From Alphaproteobacteria bacterium (GTDB lineage: Bacteria > Pseudomonadota > Alphaproteobacteria > Bin95): a DNA stretch of 64,000 nt. The stretch is from positions 62,001 through 126,000 of the forward strand of contig JACKII010000003.1 in assembly GCA_020638555.1 (NCBI GenBank). Direction: 5' to 3'. The notes under the pieces are model-generated. The model searched no databases. It worked only from the letters and a program-made list of their open reading frames with translations, and had not been told where the DNA came from. Both the position numbers and the translations under genes were made by a program. Positions 1 to 8,153 of this stretch are shown one piece after another. Every line of letters starts with the position of its first letter. Positions within the stretch are counted from its first letter, which is position 1.

Positions 1-660
1 GTCGTGCCAGCAATCGTAGTCGGTGACCATGGCGACGGTCGCGTAACACATTTCCGCCTCGCGCGCCAATTTGGCCTCCGGCATGTTGGTCATGCCGATG
101 ACGGAGCAGCCCCAGGACCGATACAGTTCCGATTCGGCGCGGGTGGAAAATTGCGGCCCTTCCATGGTCAGATAGGTGCCGCCGCGCACCGCTGCGATCC
201 CGACCGCCGCGGCCGCCTCGGCCAGGGCATCGATCAGGCGCGCGCAGGTCGGGTCGGCCATGGAGACATGGGCGACGCAGCCGGTTCCGAAAAAGCTCTT
301 CTCGCGGGCGAAGGTGCGGTCGATGAACTGGTCCACCAGCACGAAAGTGCCCGGCGGCAACTCCTCCTTCAGCGAGCCGACCGCGGACAGCGAGATGATC
401 TCGGTCACGCCACAGCGCTTCAGCACGTCGATATTGGCGCGGAAGTTCAGGTCCGAGGGCGGGATGCGGTGGCCGCGGCCATGGCGGGGCAGGAAGACCA
501 GTTGCTGGCCGTTCAGTTCGCCGTGCATCACCGCGTCGGAGGCGACGCCGAACGGCGAATGCACGCGCTGCCAGCGCACATTCTCCAGCCCGTCGATCTC
601 GTAAATGCCGCTGCCGCCGATAATACCGATGACCGGCGGGGTCCCTGGGGGATGGGCCAT
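1..660 (-). CDS. mtnP: S-methyl-5'-thioadenosine phosphorylase, 3' end cut by window
   Basis: Phosphorolysis of methylthioadenosine to adenine and methylthioribose-1-phosphate in methionine salvage. The visible 220 residues begin with the PNP/MTAP-family glycine-rich start (IGIIGGSGIYEIDGL). They carry the PRHGRGHRIPPS phosphate/base-site segment, the GTFVLVDQFIDRT stretch and the family signature TMEGPQFSTRAES followed by GMTNMPEAKLAREAE. The ATG at 660 is preceded by a strong AAGGAGG at good spacing. The gene runs off the left edge, so perhaps 70 C-terminal residues are missing. It lies downstream of the bc1 operon behind a terminator-like hairpin, so it probably has its own expression. Assignment to MTAP rather than another purine nucleoside phosphorylase rests on the TMEGPQFSTRAES and PRHG motifs. 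Confidence 0.95.
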   Translation of the reverse strand, partial: MAHPPGTPPVIGIIGGSGIYEIDGLENVRWQRVHSPFGVASDAVMHGELNGQQLVFLPRHGRGHRIPPSDLNFRANIDVLKRCGVTEIISLSAVGSLKEELPPGTFVLVDQFIDRTFAREKSFFGTGCVAHVSMADPTCARLIDALAEAAAAVGIAAVRGGTYLTMEGPQFSTRAESELYRSWGCSVIGMTNMPEAKLAREAEMCYATVAMVTDYDCWHD

Positions 661-699
661 GGCGGGCCTCCTTCCTCTTGAAACGGTCTCTTTCAAGCA

Positions 700-726
700 A
701 AAGGGCCGCCTGTAACAGCGGCCCTT
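700..726 (-). terminator. Rho-independent terminator after petC
   Basis: A perfect 9-bp inverted repeat (AAGGGCCGC / GCGGCCCTT, 701-709 with 718-726) has an 8-nt loop. Read on the minus strand, the hairpin is followed by a T-rich stretch (TTTTGCTTG). It sits about 30 nt beyond the petC stop and before mtnP, so it most likely ends the pet operon transcript. Confidence 0.75.
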
Positions 727-757
727 CGCAACATTTAAGCACGGACAGCGCTTGCGG

Positions 758-1528
758 CTAGTGCACGTCTGCCCAGACTTTCTTCTTCACGAAGTAGAGC
801 ATGACACTCAGCACCAGCAGGAACAGCACCACTTTCAGGCCCATGCGCTTGCGCTCATCGAAATGCGGCTCGGCCGTGAACATCAGGAAGGTCGAGACGT
901 CGTGCGCCATCTGATCGAGCGAGGCCTTGGTCCCGTCCGCATACGTCACCGCGTCGTCGAACAATGGCGGCGCCATCGCGATCTGATGCCCGTCGAAGGC
1001 CACATTGTAGTGCATGCCTTCGATCACATTGAACCCGGGCGGCGGCTCGTGAAAGCCGGTCAGCAGGGCGTAGATGTAGTTCGGGCCGTTCTCGCGCGCC
1101 TTGGCCATCAACGACAGGTCCGGCGGCAAGGCGCCCCCGTTCGAGGCGCGGGCCTGCTTTTCGTTGGCGAACGGCGCCGGGAACGGGTCGGACGGACGAC
1201 GCGGCCGCGTCGTCGCATCGCCATCGTCGTTGGTCGTCGCGATATCCGCCTGCGACGCCAGAGCCTTGATGGTCTCCGCGGGCAGGCCGATGCCGGCCAG
1301 GTCGCGATAATGCATCAGGTTCATGGAGTGGCAGCCGGCGCAGACCTCCTTGTAGACCTGATAGCCGCGCTGTGCGGCGGCACGATCGATCGTGCCGAAC
1401 ACACCGCTGAACGACCAGTCCTGGCTGGCAATCTCGGTCCCACCGCCGGCCGCCTGAACCGACGCCGGCAGCGCGAACGCGACCGCAGCGGCGGCAACGG
1501 CCGCCTGGGCGAAGCGAAGGATACGCAT
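758..1528 (-). CDS. petC: cytochrome c1 subunit of the bc1 complex
   Basis: Cytochrome c1 of ubiquinol:cytochrome c oxidoreductase passes electrons from the Rieske protein to a soluble cytochrome c on the periplasmic side. The 256-residue protein has a Sec signal peptide (to about residue 27), a CAGCH haem-binding motif at 63-67, the axial Met in an IAMAPPLF segment and one C-terminal membrane anchor ending in KKKVWADVH. The start ATG overlaps the petB stop (TGATG), which implies translational coupling and excludes the longer fused reading. The gene is last of a three-gene petABC operon and is followed by a hairpin terminator. Standalone c1 (not fused to b) is the usual alphaproteobacterial arrangement. 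Confidence 0.96.
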   Translation of the reverse strand: MRILRFAQAAVAAAAVAFALPASVQAAGGGTEIASQDWSFSGVFGTIDRAAAQRGYQVYKEVCAGCHSMNLMHYRDLAGIGLPAETIKALASQADIATTNDDGDATTRPRRPSDPFPAPFANEKQARASNGGALPPDLSLMAKARENGPNYIYALLTGFHEPPPGFNVIEGMHYNVAFDGHQIAMAPPLFDDAVTYADGTKASLDQMAHDVSTFLMFTAEPHFDERKRMGLKVVLFLLVLSVMLYFVKKKVWADVH

Positions 1529-2817
1529 CAGGCTTTCTCCATCGGCTTGGCGGCGGCAGCGGCGGCGGCTCCGGTTCCCCCACCGAGCACGGGCTCGGCG
1601 ATACTGGCCGGCGGTTGTTTCGGCCGCTCGAACAGCCCCAGATAGGGGATGATCACCAGGAAGTGCAGGAAGTAGTACGCGGCGCCGATCCGGCTCCAGT
1701 ACACGAATTTCAGGCCCAGCCAGGCATCGTCCGGCGCGTTGGCGCCGCACCAGCCGAGCAGGATGCAATCCAGGCCCAGCAGCCAGAAAAACCATTTGTA
1801 CATCGGACGGAACCGGGCCGAGCGCACCGGCGAGCGGTCCAGCCAGGGCAGGATGAACAGCACCGCGATCGCCGCGAACATGGCAAGGACACCGGCCAGC
1901 TTGTCCGGGATGGCGCGCAGGATCGCGTAGAAGGGCAGGAAATACCATTCCGGCACGATGTGCGGCGGCGTCTTCAGCGGGTTGGCTTCGGTGTAGTTGT
2001 CCGGGTGGCCCAGATAGTCGGGCGCGTAGAACACCACGCAGGCAAACACCAGGAAGAACACGGCAATGCCGAAATAGTCCTTCACCGTGTAGTACGGGTG
2101 GAAGGGGATCGAATCCTGCGGGCCCTTCATGTCGATGCCCAGCGGGTTGTTCGAGCCGTGCTTGTGCAGCGCCCAGATGTGCAGGATGACGATGCCGAAG
2201 ATGACGAACGGCAGCAGGAAGTGCAGCACGAAGAAGCGGTTCAGCGTCGGGTTGTCGACCGAGAATCCACCCCACAGCCAGGTCACGATGCTCTCACCCA
2301 CCAACGGGATGGCCGAGAACAGGCTGGTGATGACCTTCGCACCCCAGAAGCTCATCTGGCCCCAGGGCAGCACATAGCCCATGAAGGCGGTGGCCATCAT
2401 CAGCAGCAGGATCAGAACGCCCAGAATCCACAGCAATTCGCGCGGCGACTTGTAGGAGCCGTAATACATGCCGCGGAAAATGTGGATGTAGACGACGATG
2501 AAGAAGAAGCTGGCGCCGTTCATATGCACGAAGCGGATGACCCAGCCGAAATTCACGTCGCGCATGATGCGCTCGACACTGGCGAAGGCCATGTCGACGT
2601 GCGGCGTGTAGTTCATCGCCAGCACCAGGCCGGTCGCAATCATCATCACCAGGCAAACGCCGGCCAGCGAGCCGAAATTCCACCAGTAATTCAAGTTGCG
2701 CGGGGTCGGATAGTCCACCGTCGCATGGTTCATCATGGAGAAGACCGGCAGGCGGTCATCTACCCATTTGGCCAGGGGATTGGTGATCGGAGTGTGCGGT
2801 GTATCGTGATCAGCCAT
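1528..2817 (-). CDS. petB: cytochrome b subunit of the bc1 complex
   Basis: Membrane core of the bc1 complex, holding both b haems and the Qo/Qi quinol sites. The protein is 429 residues with eight or more hydrophobic helices. The N-terminal portion carries the haem-ligand histidine pairs in helices such as FVHMNGASFFFIVVYIHIFRG. The PEWYFLPFYAILR segment is the Qo-site PEWY motif. The C-terminus ends in an Ala/Gly-rich tail (GGGTGAAAAAAAKPMEKA). The gene begins 5 nt after the Rieske gene and its stop overlaps the petC start, so petA-petB-petC is one transcript. Length and motifs are normal for full-length alphaproteobacterial cytochrome b. Confidence 0.97.
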   Translation of the reverse strand: MADHDTPHTPITNPLAKWVDDRLPVFSMMNHATVDYPTPRNLNYWWNFGSLAGVCLVMMIATGLVLAMNYTPHVDMAFASVERIMRDVNFGWVIRFVHMNGASFFFIVVYIHIFRGMYYGSYKSPRELLWILGVLILLLMMATAFMGYVLPWGQMSFWGAKVITSLFSAIPLVGESIVTWLWGGFSVDNPTLNRFFVLHFLLPFVIFGIVILHIWALHKHGSNNPLGIDMKGPQDSIPFHPYYTVKDYFGIAVFFLVFACVVFYAPDYLGHPDNYTEANPLKTPPHIVPEWYFLPFYAILRAIPDKLAGVLAMFAAIAVLFILPWLDRSPVRSARFRPMYKWFFWLLGLDCILLGWCGANAPDDAWLGLKFVYWSRIGAAYYFLHFLVIIPYLGLFERPKQPPASIAEPVLGGGTGAAAAAAAKPMEKA

Positions 2818-2822
2818 GTCGC

Positions 2823-3374
2823 TTACCCGATCTTGATTTTCGTATCGGATTCAAACGCATAGGGCGGAATATGCAGGTTCTCCGGCGCCGGGCCTTTGCG
2901 GATCCGCCCGGACGTGTCGTATTCCGACCCGTGGCACGGACAGAACCAGCCGTCATAGTCGCCCTTCTTGTCGCCCGGCCGCTGGCCGAGCGGAATGCAG
3001 CCCAGATGCGTGCAAACGCCGATCATCACCAGCCATTCCGGCTTGATGACGCGCTCGGCATCGGTTTGCGGGTCGCGGAGCTCGCTGACATTCACGTCCT
3101 GCGCCTCCTCGATCTCCTTGGGCGTGCGGTGCCGGATAAACACCGGCGCGCCGCGCCACATGATCGTGATCGCCTGGCCCACGGCAATCGGCGCCAGATC
3201 GACCTCCGTCGAGGACACGGCCAGCGCATCCGCTGCCGGGTTCAAGGAATCAATCAGCGGCCAAACCGCAGCGCCAACGGCCACCACGCCCATGCCCGCA
3301 GTGGCCAACATCAGAAAATCGCGTCGGGTTTCACCATCATCGTGATGGTCCGCCCCGTGTACGGCGTCCGCCAT
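2823..3374 (-). CDS. petA: ubiquinol-cytochrome c reductase Rieske iron-sulfur subunit
   Basis: The Rieske [2Fe-2S] protein takes electrons from quinol at the Qo site and swings to cytochrome c1. In 183 residues it has a twin-arginine type N-terminus (TRRDFLMLATAGMG, near residue 15) leading into a single membrane anchor. The two cluster-binding boxes follow, CTHLGC and CPCHGSEYD. The ATG at 3374 is preferred over a GTG 6 nt upstream because GGAAGGAG lies at the right distance only for the ATG. It is the first gene of petABC, and the promoter should lie in 3375-3518, shared divergently with the pdeM-like gene. Confidence 0.96.
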   Translation of the reverse strand: MADAVHGADHHDDGETRRDFLMLATAGMGVVAVGAAVWPLIDSLNPAADALAVSSTEVDLAPIAVGQAITIMWRGAPVFIRHRTPKEIEEAQDVNVSELRDPQTDAERVIKPEWLVMIGVCTHLGCIPLGQRPGDKKGDYDGWFCPCHGSEYDTSGRIRKGPAPENLHIPPYAFESDTKIKIG

Positions 3375-3518
3375 CCTCACTCCTTCCCCAGTGTAACGAG
3401 GGACCTATTGAGATCACACCGTCTAGCCGAAGTCAGCCCCACACTCAAATCAGCGCCCGGTCGCAAGCGTCAATCCGCCACACAGCCTTGTCCCTCGGAA
3501 ACGGCAGGGTGCGTGCCT

Positions 3519-4214
3519 ATGACGGAACGGAATTTCACCCTGAACGGCGCCCGCCTCGTGGCCGACCCGACCGGCGCCCTGTGGTGGCCGGACCGACGCC
3601 TGCTGGCCGTCGCCGACCTGCACCTGGAAAAGGCATCGGCGTATGCGGCGGGCGGCGTGTTGCTGCCCCCTTACGACAGCCGGGAAACCCTGGACCGCCT
3701 GGCCCGTGTCGTGGCGCGGCGGCAGCCGGTCCACGTGGTGGCGCTCGGCGATTCGTTTCACGACGCCCTGGCCGCCGAGCGGCTGGAGCCGACGGTCGCC
3801 GCCCGCCTGCGCACCCTGGTCGCCGCTTGCGCGGACTGGATCTGGATCGCCGGCAATCACGACCCGGAGCCGCCCGCCGGCTTCGGCGGCAGGGTGGCGG
3901 CCGAATGGCGGCTCGGCCCGCTCGTCTTCCGGCACGAGCCGCAGCCGGGCCACCCCGGCGAAGTGGCCGGCCACCTGCACCCGAAAGTGCGGATCGTCAC
4001 CCGCGCCCGCGCCCTCAGCGCCCGCTGCTTCGTCACCGACGGCCACCAGGCGGTGCTGCCGGCCTTTGGCGCGCTGACCGGCGGCCTGGATATCCGCGAC
4101 CGCGCCATTCACGGCCTGTTTCGCTGCCCTCCGGTCGCCCTCGCGCTCGGCCCGGGACGGGTCTATGCGGTCGCGGGTCGGAGCGGAACGGCGCGGCGAG
4201 ACTTGCGGCCATGA
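3519..4214 (+). CDS. pdeM: PdeM-like metallophosphoesterase (ligase-associated DNA damage response type)
   Basis: A 231-residue calcineurin-like phosphoesterase. The dimetal motifs run in order: DLHLEK (D-x-H), GDSFHD, GNHDPE, then GHLHPK and a later DGHQAVLPAFG segment typical of the small PdeM family. In other bacteria that family sits with an LHR-type helicase and an ATP-dependent ligase. Those partners are not beside it here, so a role in DNA damage response is inferred from family likeness only. It is divergent from petA. The ATG at 3519 was chosen because it begins the conserved FTLNGARLVADPTGALWW start; the longer in-frame extension runs through the petA leader. Confidence 0.8.
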   Translation: MTERNFTLNGARLVADPTGALWWPDRRLLAVADLHLEKASAYAAGGVLLPPYDSRETLDRLARVVARRQPVHVVALGDSFHDALAAERLEPTVAARLRTLVAACADWIWIAGNHDPEPPAGFGGRVAAEWRLGPLVFRHEPQPGHPGEVAGHLHPKVRIVTRARALSARCFVTDGHQAVLPAFGALTGGLDIRDRAIHGLFRCPPVALALGPGRVYAVAGRSGTARRDLRP

Positions 4215-4342
4215 CCTCAACCCTTTGCAACGGTGACACGCTTCACAGACAACGATAGGCTGCAACGGTCATGACGGGGTGCCGGGGGACGCCTGCGCCC
4301 ACCCGACCGGCAACGGCAAGACGACGCGAGGAGACGAGAACC

Positions 4343-5695
4343 ATGTCATTCGTGCGCGGTTTGATCCAGTTGATCTGCGGCAGGGAAAGCCCCGGCAATG
4401 GCGGACCGGCGACGCCGCCACCCAAGCCCGCCACACCGATCCTCGACCAGTTCGACGCCATTGCCGCCGGCGGCGGCAGCCCGCAGGAGATCGCGCTGCG
4501 GCAGGCCGGCTTCGTCCGCGGCCAGATTCGCGACAACGCCCTGCCCTTCTTCCGGGAGTTGCGCGACCATCGGCCGATCATGCCGGCGGGTCCGATCTGG
4601 CTCGTTTCGCGTTTCCGCGATGTCGAGGAAATCCTGCACCGCGAGACCGTGTTCGGCGTGCCCTACCTGCCGAACATGACCGGCGTCATCGGGCCGTTCG
4701 TGCTGAGCCAGGACATCACCCCGCAATACGACCACGACATCTCGGCCATGCGCCTCGCCATCCGGCGCGAGGACCTGCCGCGCGTGCACGGGATCGTCTC
4801 GCGCCACGCCGCGCAAATCGTCGACGAACTGGTCGCCACCGGCCAGCCGTTCGACATCGTCCAGAGCCTGACCCGGATCGTTCCGCTGCGCGTCGCCCAG
4901 GAATATTTCGGCTTCGAGGCGCCGGACGACGACATGAAACGCTGGGCGCGGGCCGCGTTCGAGGAATTCTTCGTCAATCTCGACAAGGTGCCGGCGGTGC
5001 GCGAGGCCGCGGTGCAGGCCGGCGCGGAAAGCCGCGATGCGCTGGCTGGCCTGATCGCCCGGCGCCGTGCCTCCGGCGAGGAGCGGGACGACGTGCTGGG
5101 CCGGCTGCTGGCGCAACAGAAGGCCGGCGGCGGCCTCTGCTTCGACGACGAGGGCGTGATTCGCACGTTGCAGGGCTGCCTGATCGGCATGGACGAGACC
5201 ACGAACCAGGCCTGCAACGCCGCCCTGCTGGTCATGCTGAGCCAACCGCCGCTGCTGGCCGCCGCCCAGGCCGCGGCAAAGGCGGGCGAGGACGAGAAGC
5301 TTGCCGCCATCGTGTTCGAGGCGCTGCGCTTCCGCCCGATCAACCCGCTGGTGGTGCGCGTGCTGAAACAGCCCTACACGCTGGGCGCCGGCACGCCGCA
5401 CGAGACCGCCCTGCCGGCGGGCGCGGTGGTGTTCAACCTCACCTGGTCGGCCATGTTCGACGAGCGGGTGCTGGAGACGCCGACGGAGTTCAAGCCCGGC
5501 CGGCCGGCCAGCCACTACCTGCACTTCGCCACCGGCCACCATGCCTGTTTCGGCCGCTATATCAGCATGGTGCAGATCCCGCAGATCCTGAAGCCGCTGC
5601 TGGCGCAGGACGGGCTGAAGCTGGCCGGCGCGCCGGAAATGGCCGGCCATCTGAAAGTCTTCCCGGACAAGGTAACGGTCGCGGTCGGCGGCTGA
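4343..5695 (+). CDS. cytochrome P450
   Basis: A 450-residue soluble P450. The haem-thiolate loop is FATGHHACFGR (395-405, Cys402). The K-helix ExxR is EALR (326-329). The I-helix oxygen-activation segment reads GMDETT (282-287) instead of the common AGxDTT, so the conserved acidic-Thr pair is displaced. The ATG at 4343 has GAGGAG 8-10 nt upstream; the in-frame ATG at 4271 has no such site. No ferredoxin or ferredoxin reductase gene is adjacent. Its convergent neighbour is a di-haem cytochrome c of the peroxidase/RoxA type, separated by a repeat-rich spacer. The substrate cannot be told from sequence. Confidence 0.9.
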   Translation: MSFVRGLIQLICGRESPGNGGPATPPPKPATPILDQFDAIAAGGGSPQEIALRQAGFVRGQIRDNALPFFRELRDHRPIMPAGPIWLVSRFRDVEEILHRETVFGVPYLPNMTGVIGPFVLSQDITPQYDHDISAMRLAIRREDLPRVHGIVSRHAAQIVDELVATGQPFDIVQSLTRIVPLRVAQEYFGFEAPDDDMKRWARAAFEEFFVNLDKVPAVREAAVQAGAESRDALAGLIARRRASGEERDDVLGRLLAQQKAGGGLCFDDEGVIRTLQGCLIGMDETTNQACNAALLVMLSQPPLLAAAQAAAKAGEDEKLAAIVFEALRFRPINPLVVRVLKQPYTLGAGTPHETALPAGAVVFNLTWSAMFDERVLETPTEFKPGRPASHYLHFATGHHACFGRYISMVQIPQILKPLLAQDGLKLAGAPEMAGHLKVFPDKVTVAVGG

Positions 5696-5818
5696 AGCCA
5701 CCGCTCCTTCCGGCGCCGCCGATGGTGCGAGTGCGCCGCGCTGCCTGCGTCCCGGCCGGCGCAGCGCGCCGGGCCGGGATCGCCCGATCTCGCGCACACG
5801 GGCCGCCCGGGCGTTCGT

Positions 5819-5864
5819 ATGCCGACACCGGCCCCGGATGCCCGCTCCGCAGGCTCCGGGGTAC
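5819..5864 (+). repeat. family D intergenic repeat, copy 1
   Basis: A 46-bp unit beginning ATGCCGACACCGGCCCCGG and ending GGCTCCGGGGTAC. It is identical, base for base, to 5987-6032 and related in inverse orientation to 23902-23940. It is internally palindromic (CCCCGGATGCCCG.. against ..GGCTCCGGGG). Confidence 0.85.
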
Positions 5865-5956
5865 GGAAACGGACATGCACGGGGACGGAGGGCTCAGAGC
5901 CCTAACCCGAAATGTTCCCCGGCCGCCGCGGAGCGGTGAGCCGGGGCCGGCCGGTA

Positions 5957-6032
5957 AGTGCGAACACTGCCGCCCCCCGTGTTCGCATGCCGACACCGGC
6001 CCCGGATGCCCGCTCCGCAGGCTCCGGGGTAC
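5957..6032 (+). repeat. family D intergenic repeat, copy 2, with hairpin
   Basis: The 46-bp unit (5987-6032) is exact to copy 1. It is preceded by a GCGAACAC...GTGTTCGC inverted repeat (8-bp stem) that is also found, with a 10-bp stem, at 23948-23974. It lies just past the stop of the di-haem cytochrome gene, where it could act as a terminator or 3'-end stabiliser. Confidence 0.8.
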
Positions 6033-6054
6033 AGCCGTCCGGGGGTGCCGCCGG

Positions 6055-7935
6055 CTACTTCGTCTTCAGATATTCCAGCAGCGCCCGCTTGTCGTCGGCC
6101 GAGAGATCGGTGCCGTATTCGTGGCCGCCATTGCCGTTGCCGGTCTCCGAGGTCTTCACGGTGTATTTCCACTGGTCGCGCGGCAGATCGATCTGGAACC
6201 CGACCCGGACCGGGTCATAGTCGCGCTGGCCCAGCGGGAACTCCTTGGGCCGGTCGTTCGCCTTCTCCAGCAGGTCGGCCAGGGTCGGCACCGAGCCGTT
6301 GTGCAGATAGGGCGCCGCCGCCCAGGTGCCGTAGAGCGGCCGGGCCGCATACGGCTTGCCGTCGCCCAGATAGGGCTTGGCGTCGTCGCCGCCATCCGGC
6401 AGGACGGTGTCGCGCCAGTAGATCTTGCCGCGCCGGTCCAGATCCTCGTACTCGCGCAGTTCGGACTCGCTGACATTGTCGGCGATAACGGCCTTGTCCA
6501 TGACCGCCTTGACCGCAGCCGCCACCACCGTCGCGAAGGCATAGCCCTCGAACGGCTGGCCGGCGGTGACACCCTTGCAGTCTTTCAGCAAGGTCGCGTC
6601 CTCGGCCGAATACTGGCGCTTCTTGAAGCCGGCCACCTGCGGCAGGTCGCCCGGATTCGGCACCGGACAGGCGACGGTCAGCGCCGCCCCGGCATCCGTT
6701 CCGACCGACGGCACGCCGGGAATCGGTGTCTCCAGCCCCGGCGCGTACCGGCGCAGTTCCAGCAGCCCGGTGTCGGTGTAATCGCTCGCGCCGTATTCGT
6801 GGCAGCGGGCGCACGTCGCGTCATAGATCGCCTTGCCCTGGCCGGCCAGCGCCGGGTCGATCTTGCCGAACACCTGCTCCGGCCATTTCGGCGGCGTGAT
6901 ATTGTACGAGAGCACTTCCAGTTCGCGCATGTTGCGCACCGGAATCGAGCTTGTGAAACGCTCGTCGCCCTGGTCCGGCAACAGCTTCACCGTGGCGCCC
7001 GCGCCCATGGTCTCGGTGAAATTGCGTTCCATCACCGAATTGGTGTTCTGGGTCCATTCCACCCAGCGATAGTCCTTGAAATTCCAGACCGGCGGGAATT
7101 TCGACGGCGCGTTCAACTCCACCAGATTGTCGTCGCTGAGCTGGGCCAGGATGAAATTGCGGGTGCCGTTGAACGCATCCAGCCGCCCGAAGCCGGAGGT
7201 GCATTGCGCCTTCGGCCCCTGGCATTCCGGCTTGGCGTTGCGCCGCTCGACCGCCTTGGCAATCACCTTGGCAAGGCTGGCCCGCGCCTTGAGCTCGTCG
7301 ATATGGGTCAGCAGGCCCACCGCCTGGCCCAGCAGCACCGCCGGGCGGATCACCGGCGCCAGCCAGCCGTATTCGCCATAGGCCTGCTGGAACAGCCGCT
7401 CCAGGAACTGGCGTCGCAACTCGCCATTGTCCTTCAGCGCCACAACCGCGCCGAACATGTCGGCATAGAAGGTCTGCATGTCGAACATGTTGGGCGCGCC
7501 GTCGACGCGCACGCCCTTGCCGTTGTAGCGGAACTCGCCGGTGTGGCAGGCCGAGCAGGTGATGCCGACCATTTCCAGCCCGGCGGTGAAGTCGTTCCGG
7601 GCCAGGGTGAGGCCGACCGCCAGGCCATCGTCGCGCTTCGGGTCGGGCATCAGACCGAACCGCTCCAGATCCTCCATGAACGGCTTGCCGGTCTTCGGGT
7701 CGGTCAGCGCCCGCAACATGCGGATCGGGAAGATCTCCGCGCCCTGGCTGGTGTGGTAGAATCTGTCCTTGTTGTCGCCGGCGAGGCCGTTGCCATAGGA
7801 CAGGTCGATCACCTTGGTATCGACCTTGTCATAGGCGACCGGCGGCAAATCCCCCGGCCAGAAATAGATCATGGCGCCGAGATAGATGACCACGATCGCG
7901 CCGATGATCCAGGCGAGAATCCGAAGCAACCCCAT
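6055..7935 (-). CDS. membrane-anchored di-haem cytochrome c (peroxidase/RoxA-like)
   Basis: A 626-residue protein with one N-terminal membrane helix (residues 4-25) and a periplasmic body. It carries two c-type haem motifs, CSACH (127-131) and CARCH (375-379). The C-terminal half has the ATW..APYLHNGSVPTLADLLE stretch typical of the di-haem cytochrome c peroxidase superfamily. At about 620 residues and with widely spaced haems it resembles the larger RoxA-like branch (extracellular haem dioxygenases) more than classical 330-residue peroxidases. The ATG at 7935 has GGAGG 9 nt upstream. The substrate is unknown. Its convergent neighbour is a P450, which suggests oxidative attack on some hydrophobic compound, but that is inference. 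Confidence 0.82.
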   Translation of the reverse strand: MGLLRILAWIIGAIVVIYLGAMIYFWPGDLPPVAYDKVDTKVIDLSYGNGLAGDNKDRFYHTSQGAEIFPIRMLRALTDPKTGKPFMEDLERFGLMPDPKRDDGLAVGLTLARNDFTAGLEMVGITCSACHTGEFRYNGKGVRVDGAPNMFDMQTFYADMFGAVVALKDNGELRRQFLERLFQQAYGEYGWLAPVIRPAVLLGQAVGLLTHIDELKARASLAKVIAKAVERRNAKPECQGPKAQCTSGFGRLDAFNGTRNFILAQLSDDNLVELNAPSKFPPVWNFKDYRWVEWTQNTNSVMERNFTETMGAGATVKLLPDQGDERFTSSIPVRNMRELEVLSYNITPPKWPEQVFGKIDPALAGQGKAIYDATCARCHEYGASDYTDTGLLELRRYAPGLETPIPGVPSVGTDAGAALTVACPVPNPGDLPQVAGFKKRQYSAEDATLLKDCKGVTAGQPFEGYAFATVVAAAVKAVMDKAVIADNVSESELREYEDLDRRGKIYWRDTVLPDGGDDAKPYLGDGKPYAARPLYGTWAAAPYLHNGSVPTLADLLEKANDRPKEFPLGQRDYDPVRVGFQIDLPRDQWKYTVKTSETGNGNGGHEYGTDLSADDKRALLEYLKTK

Positions 7936-8065
7936 CTGCCATATCCTCCACGCAATGGTGGCGTCCCCTGCGCCGCTGGAGAATAAACCATACCGCAGAA
8001 CGGCTTGCCGCTCCAGGCGAAACCGCAGCAGCCCGCCACCCATGGTAGCAAATGGAAGAAGGAGA

Positions 8066-8141
8066 TGGTGGGCCCGCCAGGATTCGAACCTGGGACAACG
8101 CGGTTATGAGCCGCGCGTTCTGACCGCTGAACTACAGGCCC
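8066..8141 (-). tRNA. tRNA with CAT anticodon (elongator Met or Ile2)
   Basis: Read on the minus strand: acceptor GGGCCTG/CGGGCCC with one G-T pair, D-stem GTTC/GAAC, anticodon stem CGCGG/CCGCG with loop CTCATAA (anticodon CAT, plus-strand positions 8106-8108), 5-nt variable region, and T-arm CCAGG-TTCGAAT-CCTGG. The discriminator is A and CCA is encoded (8066-8068). The cloverleaf is complete at 76 nt. It is not an initiator (the acceptor starts with paired G-C, and no three G-C pairs flank the anticodon loop). Elongator Met cannot be separated from lysidine-modified Ile2 by eye. It lies 12 nt past the fabF stop and may be co-transcribed. Confidence 0.95.
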
Positions 8142-8153
8142 GCCAGGGTGGGA

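Larger units (their letters stand above)
5696..6054. other. 359-bp convergent spacer without a gene, repeat-bearing
   Basis: Spacer between the convergent P450 and di-haem cytochrome genes. It contains two exact copies of a 46-bp family D repeat and GC-rich, partly palindromic sequence. I see no convincing coding region; the long frames crossing it are high-GC shadows. Confidence 0.6.

Noticed and set aside
5821..6032. Possible CRISPR from the exact repeats at 5819 and 5987
   Set aside because: Only two units 168 bp apart with a long GC-rich interval; the units are palindromic intergenic repeats found elsewhere in other orientations.
4279..7986. 1235-codon plus-strand frame spanning the P450 and the di-haem gene
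   Set aside because: It is a high-GC shadow: it overlaps two well-supported genes in other frames, and its translation is Arg/Pro/Gly-rich without domains.
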